Part shown: positions 49,397 through 63,292 of the stretch, piece by piece | Position numbering within the stretch: the first letter of the stretch is position 1 | How the letters are laid out: each line of letters begins with the position of its first letter | The notes under the pieces: model-generated | What the model saw: the letters and a program-made list of their open reading frames with translations, nothing else | Told to the model about the DNA's origin: nothing | Databases searched by the model: none | NCBI GenBank assembly: GCA_018881555.1 | Contig: JACAXG010000079.1 | Location: forward strand, 2,484,786-2,548,785 | Direction: 5' to 3' | Origin: Amblyornis subalaris | Taxonomy: Eukaryota > Chordata > Aves > Passeriformes > Ptilonorhynchidae | Length of the DNA: 64,000 nt | Position numbers and translations under genes: made by a program

Positions 49397-52300
49397 TTTC
49401 TAGGATTATAAGACCTGGCCCTAGTACAGATGAAGCTCAGCTCAAATACAAACTGTTGTTCTCTGAGAAGTTTTTTTCTAAGCAGAAGACTTGCAAGAAC
49501 AAGCTGGTCATGAGAGTCAGCAAAGATTAGTGAGAGCACACTGTGTAATTCCAGTTTTAATATAAACTAAGTCCAAGCTTCAGATCTGAATTGTAGACTG
49601 CAGCTAAACTGGACTGAGACCCAGCTGACCACAAATATCTGTGCCTGTGCTTATAAATAGATAGCAATTTTTTTCACTGAAATACATGTATAGAACAGCT
49701 CCTGATTTCACAGTAGTGAATCCAACAGAGTTCTGTATGTCAGCTCTCAAAATACAGTGTCTGCCTAAGATGAAATGTTACAAAGTGAATTTTGCATAAT
49801 CTGGTAAAAGGTTTTTGAATTCTAAAATCTTAAGCAGTAGCAAGATGGATTTTGTAACCTGGGAGTTTTAATCATGATTTTCCCACTAGCCATGCTGCAA
49901 GCCTCCAGACAGCCAGATTGAAGATCAATTTGCTACTGAGCTCAGAAAATGCATCAATGTGCTTGCCAGAGTAGGCATTGCAGATTTTCTTTTAAATCAT
50001 TTCTTTGCATGGAAAAACAGATCCACTTTCAGTGTTAATGGAAGGCTTAAGAAATAGAAATACCATAAAACTACTCTGGGAAACCATTGGACTGGCTAAA
50101 CGCTGCAGTTTTCTGGTACAGAACATTGTGTTACTCAGCTCTCCAGCTTTCATACAATAGATGGGAACTCTACAAGCATAAACTATTACTGGTTGTATGT
50201 GCATAGGAGTAAATAATATCTGGTTTTAGTCCTGACATAGAAAAAAACAAGTTTAACAACATATTTTTTTTGCACGTGTGATGTAGCTGTTGTAGAGAGG
50301 GCATTGCTAGTTCTCCTAGGTTGCTTTTATGTGAAGATTTTTAATTAGCATGAAAATCTGCTTGAGGATATTTTTACCATAAACAGGAAAAAGGTTCATT
50401 GTTATACTTTTCTTCTTCAATCATTACCCCTCCAGTTCTCGCTCCTCCTTTCACTCTGGCAGCAGCTGGACCTGCCCTCCCCAGCCCTCCCTGCTGCCTT
50501 GGCAGTGGCCCATTCTCAGCAGCAGCAGCAGCAGTGCCCATCTCTGACACTGCACCACTGTTCTGTCAACAAGGGACTGCTGTGTCTCAAGTCCCTTCAG
50601 CTTGCACCCAGCATTACCTCTCTCCTTTCCTCACCCAATCAAACACCTGCAGACACGCTGCTCCCCATTGTTTTCCTCCCAAAATTTTGCAACTCAGGCT
50701 CTCTCCAGCAGTCCCAAGGATCTCTCATTTCTCAGTACAGGGATTGTTATTGGATGTCCCATGTCCCTCTTAGCTTTCTGCCTTCTCAGTCTCACTGATT
50801 TGCTTCACTTCATGAAAGTGAAGCAATACTTCACCCTGGTCACAAAAATGCCCCCTAACTGATCAGATCCCCATAGGCAGTTTATTTTTGGATCTTTAAA
50901 CCTCTGAGCTCTCATCACTTTGATTTTCCCATAAGTCCCTTTTGAATAGTTTGCATCCTGCCAGCTGTCCCAAGACCAACTCCACCACACAAGGAATTTT
51001 GTCCCTAATATCCCTGTTTCAATATGCTCAGGCTCCGTTGCACTGTCCCCTCTGACTGTTTTCCATTTCTCTTTCTAGATGGACTCCATTTCTTCAACCT
51101 TTGAGCCAGTATGGCTTTCAGCACCCAGTACAGTGGTGCCAGATATGTGGCTTGATAGCACACTACCCACCAATTCTTCCTTCACCCAGGGACTAGGTGT
51201 TCTTTCAGTTATGTTCTTCCAGTACGCTATTATTTTACCTGACTCACATGCATTCCTTCAGAGCCATCATCCGTACATCCTGTATTTACTACTTCCTCTT
51301 TCCAACTCAACCCTCATTTTCTCCCTTCTCACAAGCATTACTATGTCTCATCAGCTGTCCGTCCAAAACCACTTACCTCACTCCAGCAGTGGGGTTGTCC
51401 TATCCTATTTTTTTCCCTTCAAAAACTGTGGATTTCCTCATATCTCTTCTAACCACAAGATGCCTTCCAGCTGTATCCCACCTCCCTTTGCAGCTGTCAC
51501 TGACCCTCAAGCAGTTCACAACTCCTGTTCCTCCTGAACCATGTCTGTTAATCTCCGTGATTCTCTTAACTTCCTTTCAGACAATTATCAAGCCGCTGAC
51601 TCTATCCTTGGCATCCTCAATTACCTCGCGTTTTTGTGGTAACCCATCTACTTCCAGCTGTGTCTTAGCCATGCTGCTGTTTCTAGGCAGGAACTCTTCA
51701 TTGGGTTCCCCCAAAATAGAGAAGCAAGAGGCAGACAGACACCTCTTACAGGCAGATGATAGGAAAACCACAAAGCAAGAGGTCCACTGTGTGGGTCCAA
51801 CCTTCAGATCTTCATCCCACTCATCTACAAATGTTTTTTCTTATTCCTTGAATTTGATGATGAGGTGAATATTGTGTACTGAAGCTTAGAGATGTTTTGG
51901 GCTGCATGGAGATAATTAAGTAAATAATAGCTTCCAAATATGTAAGTACAGTCCTCAGGAACTGGTCTCACAGAGATCTGTATCAATATCTCCTCTGAGA
52001 TTTTGAGTAAAGCAAATAAGAATAAAAATATTTCATTCATCTACTTGGCAGTATCTTCTGGAAAAGCTGATTCAGACCCATTCTTTTCCATTCAGCTATA
52101 AAACCTCTGTATGTACTATCTTCTTAAGCATTATTTTAAAATAGAAATGTTACTTGTCTCCTGGGGTTCATTCAAAGCAACTAGCTCCACTTGTGAAGTC
52201 TAATGAAGATGTTTCAGGTCATCAAACGTTAGGCACTGCATTTGAAAGCAAACATTTGCCCAAATTTAACATAAGGTGGTAAGGACAGTGTAAGAAGAAT

Positions 52301-55300
52301 GCTTGATGCTAAAATGGCTTCAGGCTAGTTTCAGTTCCAATGTTAATGCCCAAGAAAGTAGAATTAAGGTGTTGTTAGCAGCACATTTATTCCCTTTTAT
52401 TAGAAATTCTTACTTTTTAGAGCTCCACATGCCCAGTCAGCTTTCACAAAGCATTTTAAAACCTAATGTATCTTGACATGAAGGTAGATAATGGATAATA
52501 AGTAAATAAATAGATAGGTATAGGCCAACAGCCCATAGATGTTGATTCAAGTACTCTCCAATATAAAATAAATAATTTTATTCCTATCTTACAGGAACTA
52601 CGGGGGAAAAAATGTCATGTATTAAGCTGTGGGTTATAATTATTTAATTCATATGCATCATGAGTGTATTTAACCAAGCAATTAAAAATGTCTTAACTGA
52701 AATGTAGGTCGAAGAAATTTCTCTTCCTAGCAGTACCTCTTTTAAGGACAAAATTAGTAAGGACACTATGCTGACATTAGGCTTGTTTAACTTTTAAAAG
52801 TTTTATGGTTTGTAAGCAACAGTCACAGAAACCTATAAGTACTTAATTGCATTATTTTCTACCTGGCCTTCACATCTGGCAGCACACTTATGTGGCAAGT
52901 GGCACCTGTGAGAGATGCCCTGTGGACCCTGCCCGGATGCTGTAGGGCACTGGGCACTTGGGAAGCCCGGTGCTCTGGGCTGGTGTTTGCAGTGCTGCAG
53001 CACAGACTGAGAGGTATTGGCTGCCTTGCAATCCTCCCTTGCAAAGGATCTTATTTATATAATTGCTCTGCTCTTCATAGCTCCTCTTGTGGCACCTATG
53101 CCCAGGTAGTCTATGGGGCAGAGTTTTCTGTGCAGGCTTATTTTGGCACCTAAAAGTGAGAGATGGGTTCTTCTAAAAATATGGTTCAATGCACACTGTT
53201 TTTCCCCCTGAAGAAGTAATTATTTTCCACTGCAGCTGAAAAGCTCTCTGGCTTCACCAGGGTACTTTTCTGTCATGGTCCCTACACACCAATGCACTAC
53301 AGACACTGCTACCTGCACTCAGTGCCATCCTGATGGCTGCCAGGGCAGGTGCACCTGCCAGGCAGTCCTGGTGCCATGGGTGCTCCTGAAGGCATCTCCT
53401 CCCAGACCACTGACAACCTGTCCATTTGCTCCTCTGCACGTGGTCTCCACAAGTGGATACAAGGGACCAGGGATAAGATGGGGACATTGCTAAAGCACCC
53501 CAATCACACATACCCCTCATGACTACCCAATGAGCATCCTGACTAAATCAGTACCCTTGAAGCCTGACTCTGAGGTTCTCCCTGTTCACACAAAATTGTC
53601 CCATCAGGGAAATCCCAAAGCAGCTTGGCTGAGAGACTTTTGTATTAAAATCATACCCATGGGGTAAGCACATCTGTGATTTTAAACCATCGAGTTTCCA
53701 AATCCTTTCCTAAGAGCGACTGTGGGTGGCATCATGCAATGCAGCAATACATATAAAAGTGGTTGAACAGCTGTGAAGAAGGGAATGTTTTGAAATATTT
53801 GTCTGCAGTGTGAAGTTGCTAAATCACTAGCATAGTGTGGTCCTACAAAAGAAGATAAAGTAAAAATAGGCCATTCTTCCTGAAAGCTTTGGATGATAAT
53901 GTTTTGTAATACTATTTTTGAAAAAAAAAAAGCTGCAAATAAGGGAGTGAACAAGAAAGGTGAGATGTGTTGGTTTGGTTTTTTAAAAAAGTCTCTTTTT
54001 GAAGGGAGTTTTCTAGCCTGACATATGATTTTGTAACACTGTTGCCCATTTTTTGTTAGCGGCTCTACAGAAACTGCTTGCAAATGTTCTTTCCCATCAG
54101 CATTCGATTTCTCTGTGAATCAGGAGCAAGTTTTCTTACATCTCTTGTGTATTTTGTAAGGTCTGTTCTCTCCAAGAGAATAGTGATGACTGAAACTTAT
54201 CCAGTGAAACCACTAACCAAACAGCTCTGGGATCAGCTAGCAGCAGCGTTTCATAGTTTCCTTATTATCTCTTTTATCATCCAGAGGAGTACTTGTCCAG
54301 TGCTGAGGACTCATTCTCCAGTAGATGAGTATCTACAGGGGATTTTTCTCTGAAAGCTCAGCACAAGATACTAAATTATGGAACAAAAGGATGATTAGGT
54401 ATGGCAGGGCTGTAGATCTTGCACTGCTGGCATAGCCAGGTAGGATTTCAAGAGCCCAGCCACTAAGTCAAACCCACAGCTGGAGAGGTGTCCTCACGAG
54501 TGCTGCATTCAGGCCACTGTTGAAAGAGCCTTCTCAATTCATACTTCAGGTCTCTGCTGTTTTCCTGTGTGATAAAGATCTTCCACAGCTCACAGCGATT
54601 ATTTTCCCCTCCCACCTGTTTTTTTATCAGCAGGTAGTTGCTAGTCCTTCTGCTCCAGAGAAGGGGATGTAGCTTCTGTTGGAGGAGATCAGTGCTGTAC
54701 CAGTATTTCCTGGGGAGGTGGTTTCGACACGTTGCTTAGGGATGGGTCTAAACATATTCCTAATAGCCCCATGTGCTCAGATGCAAGTTCTTTACTGGGA
54801 ATGGAAAGTTTTCAAAGCCTCTGCAGTAGCCTCTCTGGATCTGCCTGTAGTGTTTTCCAAAAGCAAGTGTTGCCCTGCAGGATGAAATACAAATGCATCT
54901 GTTGAAAGAGAACTGGAACAAAACTAAACACCATTTAAGATTCACAGAAATTTCCGCTCAGTTACCTGATTCCTATGTTTTAGTTTTGTTGTTTGGTCTC
55001 TCTGTTGTTAAGGTTGCTAACAATTTGTAAATAAATTGGTGTTACATTGAAAGAGCCCTGTGAATTTTAGGTGCTTTTTCACTTTTAATATCCATATGTT
55101 TTAGTTGCTCCCAAGCCAGTCTGAAGTTATACGGTGTCTGTATTAAATTAATGTTTGACTTTACAGTCTGTGTGCTGTACAACCTGGCACCTCCTCCATC
55201 TGCAATAAGTAAATACGCAAGTGTTACGTTGCCCTTGAAACCTGTGCTCTGTGACAAAGGTTGCATGCTGAAAGGAGACTGAAATGCCAAGTTGCCATGG

Positions 55301-58202
55301 GCCCCAGTCCCTTCTGTCAGCTGTGTGTTGATCAGAAGCCTACCCGCAGTGATCTGCAAAAGCATGGTGTGGGACACTTTGGACCAGGTGACACCAGGGC
55401 AGACTTGGCCTCCTCAGAAGCATCCACCTCTCTCTGAGCCCTGTGAAAACCTCGTCTCTGAAAGAAAAACATGTGAATAATAGACTGAGTTTTCTCAAGG
55501 TGATAGCTATACAAGGAAGGCTTTATTTCTTGTACAACAACGAAAAAAAGTTCAGTTTCTGTTGCTTTATATCAGCTTATCTACAAGGGCAGCTTTAGAG
55601 GGAGGACCCATCAAATTTTCCACTGCTCTATTTGCCCAGGGTGACATGATACAACTTTAGATGTGCTGTAGTAGAGCCATCATTTTTCTGTGGTAGCTAC
55701 ACCTGGCAGCTCCAACGGATAACTGAGCTTCTTTGAAGTCCTTTGGCCTCGGAGGGGTCAATACTACACACTATTTGACTCTCTTAGGTCTGTACCAGGC
55801 TAACACGATTTGTAGAAGTATTAGCACTGTGGAAAAGTGAGTATTTATACAACCTTCCCATAACCTTCTGTATGCTGCCAGGCAAACTAAATTTGAGCTG
55901 GGTCCATAATACAAGTACCAGCGTGCTGCTCCTCTACTTCCAAACCTCTGTTACTGCAGCCTCAGTTCTCAGCGTGCTGAAAGACCAGACCACGACGTGG
56001 AACACAGCAGTGATGAAAACTATATCTGATGCAGATGCATGGGCAGATCTCCTCCAGAGTCTTCTGCTGAAATGCTACTGCAACCAGGAAACATCAAGTT
56101 GGCAAAAGCAGACCTTTTCACAGAAACATGTTCTTTTCCACCCAGGTTTTTTTGGGAAAATCTGTGAAAGCTTGAATGGGGTCCTTATCCAAGCTGAAGA
56201 GAGAAACAGCTTGGCTGGATCTCCTCCCTTGCCTATCTAGTGCACCTCTCTGGGAGCAGCTTTCATTACCAGGTACAAGCAAAACTGCCCCAAGAAGTTC
56301 CTGCTCCCTGAAGCTGGTTAGGCAGGGTCTCAAGCCCAGATAAGCTCTTTCAGATAAAACGCCTCTTTCTGCCTGGGGGTCTCAGAGGTTATAGCCACAG
56401 CTGAGACTCCAAGCAGCTCTGTGGAATAGCAGGGTGTTCTTACTTCCACTGGGGTACCAGCAAGGCACCAAGAGGCTAACATGATGTGTCTCACAAGCCT
56501 GAGAAACTTGCAGGAGAAGATGGGTCTCTCCCTTCCCTGCATGTTCATCACAGTGCTTTTCTCGCAGGTTTAGAACAGATGCTGTAAAGCAGCTGCGGGG
56601 GATTTTCACCCAAAGGGTATACAAGTTGATGTTAGGAATTAATGAGGTTTATACAAAAGATACTGATCAGTCTGGCAGGTTGTCCTACAGCAGCAGGATT
56701 GTGTCTAGCAGCTGTAGGGAAGTCCATATGCCTTTTCTAATCATGCAAGCATCCTGCCCATTCCCAGTAAAGAACCATTCTAGGAGGCAATCACAGGCTA
56801 CTGCCATGGTGGCATAGTACCAAATGCATGAGACATTCCCCTTCTGCCTCTCCTCTTCCAGGCAAAAGGGGAGGGGAGGTGAGTGCAGACTGGCAGGAGG
56901 GAGCAACACACTCGAAAGCCCCCAGAGCAAACGGTGGAACCTTGGAGAGCTGAGCAGACCTGTGCGTGTTGGGCATGCTGGGCATCTGGTATGGGCTGTA
57001 GCCATAGGGCTTGTGTTGCTGCAGCAAGTCGCCATGCATCAGCTCCTGCAGGCTTGCCCTGGGTCCTGAGGAGTCCTGGCTCAGGGAAGGCACTCCTGAT
57101 TCCAGTGGCATATCTGCTCGAGTCAAGCCACAGCCCACTGCTGCACCGACAGTGTCACATGTGCGCGCAAGCAGTTGAGCTGGACAGAGCTGTGCTGCTG
57201 GCCATCTGTGAGTACACACACAGCAGTGTAACCAGCGGGCAGAGAATGCCTCTCCAGCCTGACCAGACTCAGCTGGTGTCCCTCAGCCTGGCATCACCGG
57301 GTATGGACATCCTATCCCTGTGCAAGGCCATACAAGATCCAGATCAACAGCTACCCCATCACATTGATGTGATGTGATCATTGTTGCATTATGTGGCAGG
57401 TTTTAGTAGCTAATCTGACTAGCTAGAGCAGCTGTGGTGCAGATTTTCTCCTTAAACATGTGCATTAAAATACATACTGTTTATGCTGGAGATCCAAATT
57501 AGTCAAAATTAATTGTTCCTTCCCAAACCAGGGTTGAAAGCCCGTGACAGACAAGGCAGTATCACAAAACCAGAACACACAACATAGTCTAGATTTTCCC
57601 GTTGCTCCTCCCTGAGCAAACATCTGTGTACCAGGTCCAGAAANTGTCTCCCCACATTGGGAGCAGCCATTCCATCTTGAGCCACTCCGTGTTGAGTCCC
57701 AGCCAAGTGCTTCCCAAGCTCAGCAGCTACCCTTTCCTCCTCAGGGAGCAGCAGTGGCACCTTGTCAGAGCTGTGCTTAGTTGCCAGCCAGTTTCATCTG
57801 CCTTTTGCTTGTAATTGTTAACTTCCCGAGAAGAGGAAAGCTCAGTTTAGCACAGGTAGAGCTTTAACTCCGAGGCACTCCTGAAAAGCTGAGACACAGG
57901 AGTAGAGCAAGGTGTTGCAGATTGCCTTGGCTGTTTCTTTCCCCTGTCTTCATGTTTAGGCTCTCTTCACATTATTTCATCATGCAGTTCAGTCTTTTGG
58001 TTATGATTTTGGAGTTTTAGGTGTCATTTGATTGACTGTTCTCTTATGCCAAAGATTTACTTGGAAATTTACGTACTCCCACAAATTAAGCATTCCCTCT
58101 CAGCTCTCAGCAAGGCACGCCTAGGCTTGCCTGCAACCTTAGAACAATACAGAGAAAGGTTATCATGACTTACCTGCCACAAATTATCTATTAATAGCAC
58201 CA
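49397..58202. other. Noncoding stretch with a pyrimidine-biased block
   Basis: The 50,400-51,870 part is rich in C and T on the + strand and therefore open in several frames (up to 223 codons, 51,197-51,868). It includes six CAG triplets at 50,517-50,534. At 56,883-57,377 a + frame of 164 codons overlaps a 142-codon minus frame. None shows a domain. An A-rich run lies at about 53,919-53,930 and an N at 57,644. No gene is called. Confidence 0.55.
50517..50534 (+). repeat. Six perfect CAG triplets
   Basis: This is a short trinucleotide run in an otherwise pyrimidine-biased context. Read in one frame it gives a glutamine run, in another alanine; neither is thought to be translated. Confidence 0.9.
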
Positions 58203-58329
58203 CTTATGTACCTTTTTTTTTCCCCCTTCATGACATGCTTTCCCTAGATCCCCCTCTTAGCAGGTTTCCCTTTTTTGAGTGTTTTGTTTTCCCTGGGGAG
58301 GACAGGGCAAGTAGAAGAGGAGCGACCTT

Positions 58330-58538
58330 TCCAGCACTGGGTCTGCCCCCGTGTCCGCGGCACTGCCTTCTCCCACAGATGTTTGCTGGGAGGGTGGGAC
58401 AGGGGTTGTTCACAGCCTGGTAAAACATTGACCAGCGCAGGCAGACGAGGCGGTGGAAGAGCAGGGCTGCCCAGGGAGGCAGGCAGCGAGAGTCCAGCGG
58501 CAGCCAGCACCCACGGGAACAAGCCAGCTTCTCCGCAG
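58330..58538 (+). other. GC-rich candidate exon, weak
   Basis: A local rise in G+C with about a dozen CpGs (CCGTGTCCGCGG, AGACGAGGCGG, AGTCCAGCGG) ends at CTCCGCAG|GTACCG, a possible splice donor at 58,538 that lacks the favourable G at +5. Upstream, 58,201-58,228 is a pyrimidine tract (TACCTTTTTTTTTCCCCCTTC). This could be an alternative first exon of the same unknown transcript as the 22-25 kb cluster, or simply a GC-richer patch. Confidence 0.22.
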
Positions 58539-61500
58539 GTACCGTTTTCCACTTTCATTTTCCCTGCTTTGAAAGGCAGAAGGGCAACGGCGCTGGGTTA
58601 TACGGTTTACCAAAGCTTCTCTCCCTAGAAGTAGGAAGACGAGTTAACCTTATTATTTTGCAGTTTGCTTTCATCAACTGTAGTTGGCTGAATAGTGTCA
58701 TCTAGAGCACGGGTTGATTAAGCCATGCTTGATTAGCTAGTTGTTTGGATTTTGTTGCATCTTCAAACAAACAAAATTAGTGCATAATTGCATTTGAAAA
58801 CTTCATGGTCTTCTAATAAAAGTCAAACCTGGCTTCTGGTCATCTTCTAACCAAAGAGTAGGAACAGGAGTCACAGATTTTAATGAAAATGTGTAATCCA
58901 ATTATTGCAACAGGGATGTGGGTAGTGACTCACGCTGAAAAACACTTGGTGATTTTTGAACGAACTTTGCAAAAATAGGCAAAATGACTAATTTTTTCAA
59001 TATTTTTTCCATGTTCCATGGAACATGGACAGTAGACACAGAAAAAATACCAGGGTTTAAGTTCCTAGTATGCATATGCCACTCAGAGAGGTGAAGATGA
59101 ATAGATTCAAATAATTGTTTCAGTTTTGCTCGGTGACTGAAATTTTCTGCCAACAAGTGGAAACGGACTCCTTCATGCAGGAACCATCCTCCATGTGTGC
59201 TTTGCTGATCCGGATATGTCTTTATAAAAGTACCTATTGTGACTCCTCAAAAATTAATTTTTGCACCCCAGGCAGCTGTCAAATAATCCTGAAGAGGGCT
59301 CAGTATGAAGTGAATGACATGTAGTCAGTATTTACAATTTATTGTCAGTATGTTTTGTGTGCAAAACAAAATGCAGGAGATTTTAAAATAAAAAAAATAA
59401 AAATCTGTTGCTTCCAGTTTACAAGTGTCCGGCCCTAGCTGTGCTTGCTTCATGTTTCAACCCTCCCTGATATGACAGAGATTTTCTTGATGTGTTTGCT
59501 AACTAGGCTTGCACATGACATGATATTTATGCTCAGTACATGCTCAGTGATGTTAGGTGGTAGTGAAGTGTGGTAACACATTTACTTTATTAAAAGTAGT
59601 CTAAGTGTGGCTCCAACTCTTAGCAGTACTAAAACTCCTAGAGCAAAGTGCAAGGAAAAATTACCAGAGAACAAAGCAACTGGATTCCCCCAAGTATCTG
59701 CTTTAAAGGATTGAAATATGATTCAATAAAAATTTTGGTAACGGCTGCATCATAGTTTCAGTCTGTTGGTAAATTTGTAGACATAAAGCATGACTATGAT
59801 TAAAACCTATGATTTTCATCTGTGTCATAGTGTTGTGGGATTCTTGCCCTCTCCTCCCAGGAGGACTATTTGACAGTAATTTGTATATTCCAGTATTTGA
59901 CCGTAAATTGGATTGATGTAGAAGTTTCTTTTGCAGTAACCAAAAAAGTGGTAAAATCTTATCTGAGAGTTCACAGAGACTGAATTTTTAAAAATAAATA
60001 TCTAAAACAAAAGACAGTGATGACATTATCTTGTCTGTTTTCATATAAAGATAGGGTTCTAACTGGTGACTGTAAGGGAGATTACTTGGCTTAAATGGAA
60101 GGAACAAGGCTGTTGACAAAATCTGCTCAGTAGTTGAGTCCTGTTTGAGACAAGTTTCAGGACAAGGGGGTCATAACCATCTGTAAATTATGAACAATTT
60201 AAATTGTTTCAGTAAATAGTAATATATTATTGCATGCTAAAATGAAGCAAACCGGTTTCATCCCCTGTGCTTGGTTTTCAGCACAGCTGTTTACCAAGTT
60301 TCAGTTGGTTAAACCTGTGTACATAGACTGAAAGGAGCAGGGCTGCTCAGGGATCACGAGTACCATCTGGTCTGCAAAATCTTTTTCTGGATATACAAGG
60401 CAAAAAAGACTGAGAATAGTCCTTAGACTGGGCTAGTTATAGAGTTGCTAGTTAAAAACAAGTCTCTCTTCACCCTTAAAGGCAGTCCCTGTGACACAGA
60501 CATTAATGCTAGACCCATATGAAATAAAAGGTCCTGGATCCCACAAAGTTCTCATAGTGATGCAATTTTAAATTTCCAGTTTATATTTTAATCAGAAATT
60601 ATCATGTTAAAGGGGTATATTAAAATGGGAATGATCTCTTCAGATACTTTGGAAGGGAGTGATGCTCTCAATGGAAATGCTGGATATTCGAATGGCAAAA
60701 AAAGAAACCCTGCCAAACAAAAAACCCCATGCAACCAGGATTGCAGAATGGGGCATTGCAAAACTCTGCTGTCTCCTCCCCGGAAAGTGTCAGGATTTCC
60801 CAGCTTGCCCGTGCTTGCCAGGGCCCCATGGTGAGCAGTGCCCTTTTGGAGGCTGGAATAGCCTCAGTTCCTGCCTTCTGTGGGTGGGTGACAGGGCTGT
60901 CACTGGCAGGGTGCCAGGAGGAGCATCCGGGCCCTGCTTTCAGCAACCTCCTGCACTTGAGCACTCGTTCCAGTGGCTTGCATCTGTTTACTGTACTTTT
61001 TTGTGCAGCAGCTATCACACCACTGGTGAGATTCCCCATTAAAAAGACACTGACAACAAATCACCCGGATCAGATGGGTACTTGGGTTTTGGTGTGCTGG
61101 ACCTCTTTGTTTAAGAACCTATCCTAAGTGAGAGCTTTGTAGTTACTTTTTTCTTCCCCCTGGCACAGCAGGCACATGGCAGCTGATTAAGGCCATTGCA
61201 GATGCTTTGGGCTTGAGACAGAAGAGCAAGAACTATGCAGTCTCTGGCAGAAGACTCATGCCTTCTATGAAGATGCAGCTCCTAGCTTTTCTTTCTGAAT
61301 ATTGGACAATCTTTTCTATAGAAGTCCACTTGTACATCACTCACACAACCAGAAAAACTCTTTGTGTCACTTGGGGAGCAATTTAAAACATTGAGATTAA
61401 AGTAGTTTATTTCCTTAAGGAAGAAGTGTAAATTTTACTGGGGGATTTTTTTCTTTTATAGGAGTAAGAGTTTTCTGAGGGAAATTATTTACTTTTTCAG

Positions 61501-62984
61501 AGCCAATTGCAGAAGCATATTTTTGAGACAATAAGCTGAGTTTCCTCTTTCTGTTGCAGTGAATGAAATTACCAGGTAAAATGCAGACATTAAAGGACAG
61601 TGATTAGAGACAAGCAAACTTACCTTTGCACATTTCCACCTTAGCAGAAGTACTAGTGATGCATTGAAACCCCAGATTTTCAATTTTGCTAAAATAACAC
61701 AAAGTTAACCTATGAATTGCAGCTGATCATGAAATATAATTTCTACAAAATGAAGTAACTTTAATTATTTTAGTTATAAAAATTATTTTGTGCTGCATGC
61801 ATGTATATGTGGTTCCCAACGGTGCCAATGAGAAGTGAGTGCTTAGATCTTGGTTTAGTTTTTCCTTCATTGCAATGTGTACTTTCAATGACAATATTTC
61901 TTTATGCAATTTGTTCTTCCTGTAATAACTTTCAGAACTTTTATCTCCTCAGAAGTCAGATATTGCACAGATCAGAGTGCAGTATATAGTTGATGATTAA
62001 GCATATCTATCCAAATGAATGGCAGTTCTGCCTTCCCCTCCCTGGTGCTGGGTCACAATGTTTCCCTTTAATTCCAGCATTGAACAACTGTCTATATCAA
62101 ACACTATTTGCTTGCACATTCAAAGGCAGAAGTAGAAGTAATAACAAATAACTGTGCATAATTTTTTTTTAATGGCTGAACTAAACAAAGGCTTACTTCT
62201 TGTACCACAGTATTCTGACTTAAGGATTTACTGCTCTTCTTCTCTGCATCTCCCAGGCTATAAGAGTGAAAAACAAAAAGACACTGAGCAAAAGTGCCGT
62301 AATGCCATTTAACCTTTGTATCTGGAAAGAAATAAGTTTGAGAGGTCATCAGATTGCACCTCTTGTACCTAATGAGTATTTGGATTAAAAATGAAAACGC
62401 ATTGTACAAACCAAAGCTTTTTGCTTGTTGAATGAAGAGTCAGCTTATACTGACTTCTCATCCTTTTTGAAGGACTCCAGAAAACAGTCATTATTCCAGT
62501 CCATCCTACCTCCTGCAAAGATATCATCAGACAAATCCTGTGGCACTGTAGCAGCAATGTAGTTTTTAACAGTCTCCAGAAAAAATGCACATCTTGCTCA
62601 GACCTTCTTTCCTGTGGGAAATCTCTGTTATTGCAACCGGAAGCAGACCCCACAACAGCCCTTAGACAAACTGTTAGCTGGGATCATGCTAAGCTTTACT
62701 GAATAGAATACTTTCACCTGAAAAATTTGGGATGCTTTAAAAGGAACATTGCTAGGTAAACATTCTGTCATGCACAGAAACAGCTTTTGCTAACCTGGTT
62801 TCGTTTAATGCTTCTCCAAGTAGTGGCCACTCTATCATGAAGCTCTTCCACTTCAATGGCTCTCAGAGATGATCAAACCACACCTTTGTGGGCAGACAAC
62901 TTTAAAAAGCTGAAACTAAGGACCTGAAAATAGAAAATTTGTGGCTAGGCATCTTCAGGATGAATTTAACAGGATTACTTGGTC
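58539..62984. other. Noncoding stretch with a perfect palindrome
   Basis: No gene is seen. The notable element is the 22-bp palindrome at 59,008-59,029. The 59,380-60,240 part is AT-rich. Frames at 60,659-61,042 (+, 127 codons) and 60,668-61,039 (minus, 123 codons) overlap head to head in a GC-richer patch and have no recognisable sequence. Confidence 0.55.
59008..59029. repeat. Perfect 22-bp palindrome
   Basis: The central 20 bases are CCATGTTCCATGGAACATGG, and one further complementary pair (T and A) extends each end. The dyad lies between 59,018 and 59,019 on the central CCATGG. Each arm carries a TGTTCC/GGAACA hexamer, which resembles a steroid-receptor half-site, but in the everted order with almost no spacing, so receptor binding is not implied. 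Confidence 0.97.
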
Positions 62985-63110
62985 CATTGGTTTTAATCAA
63001 TGGGAATAATAGATAAAANCTTGATTCTGCAAACACTCCTCTACCTGCTATCATGTTTATACCTGCTAACTTTATCCTTGGGACCTACATTGATATTACC
63101 TCCTACATAC
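62985..63110 (+). repeat. Possible ancient amniote interspersed repeat
   Basis: CTTGATTCTGCAAACACTCC, then CTAACTTTATCC and a CCATTGGTTTTAATCAATGG inverted block just upstream, resemble a widespread amniote repeat with a 'cctgattctgcaaacactt...cttaactttat...cccattgacttcaatggg' layout. The N at 63,019 lies inside. The family is not named because the match is from memory and diverged. Confidence 0.35.
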
Positions 63111-63292
63111 TGAAGGGGCTTCATCATCAGGCTGTGCTTATGAGTAAATGCTATATCTGAAAGGGCAATGCCTGCCTGGGCCGTTATATGGACATAATGT
63201 CAAGGATGGCTCAGAATGGATTTCTGCAGAAAAACAGGCTGTAGTACCAAAAAATCTGTAGGATGTGCCTATGGACCTCATTCCATATATTG

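Noticed and set aside
51197..51868. 223-codon plus-strand open frame
   Set aside because: It lies in pyrimidine-biased DNA that is open in several frames, and the composition explains the lack of stops. No motif is recognised.
56883..57377. 164-codon plus-strand open frame with a 142-codon minus-strand frame across it
   Set aside because: Neither translation resembles a known family and there are no convincing splice or promoter signals.
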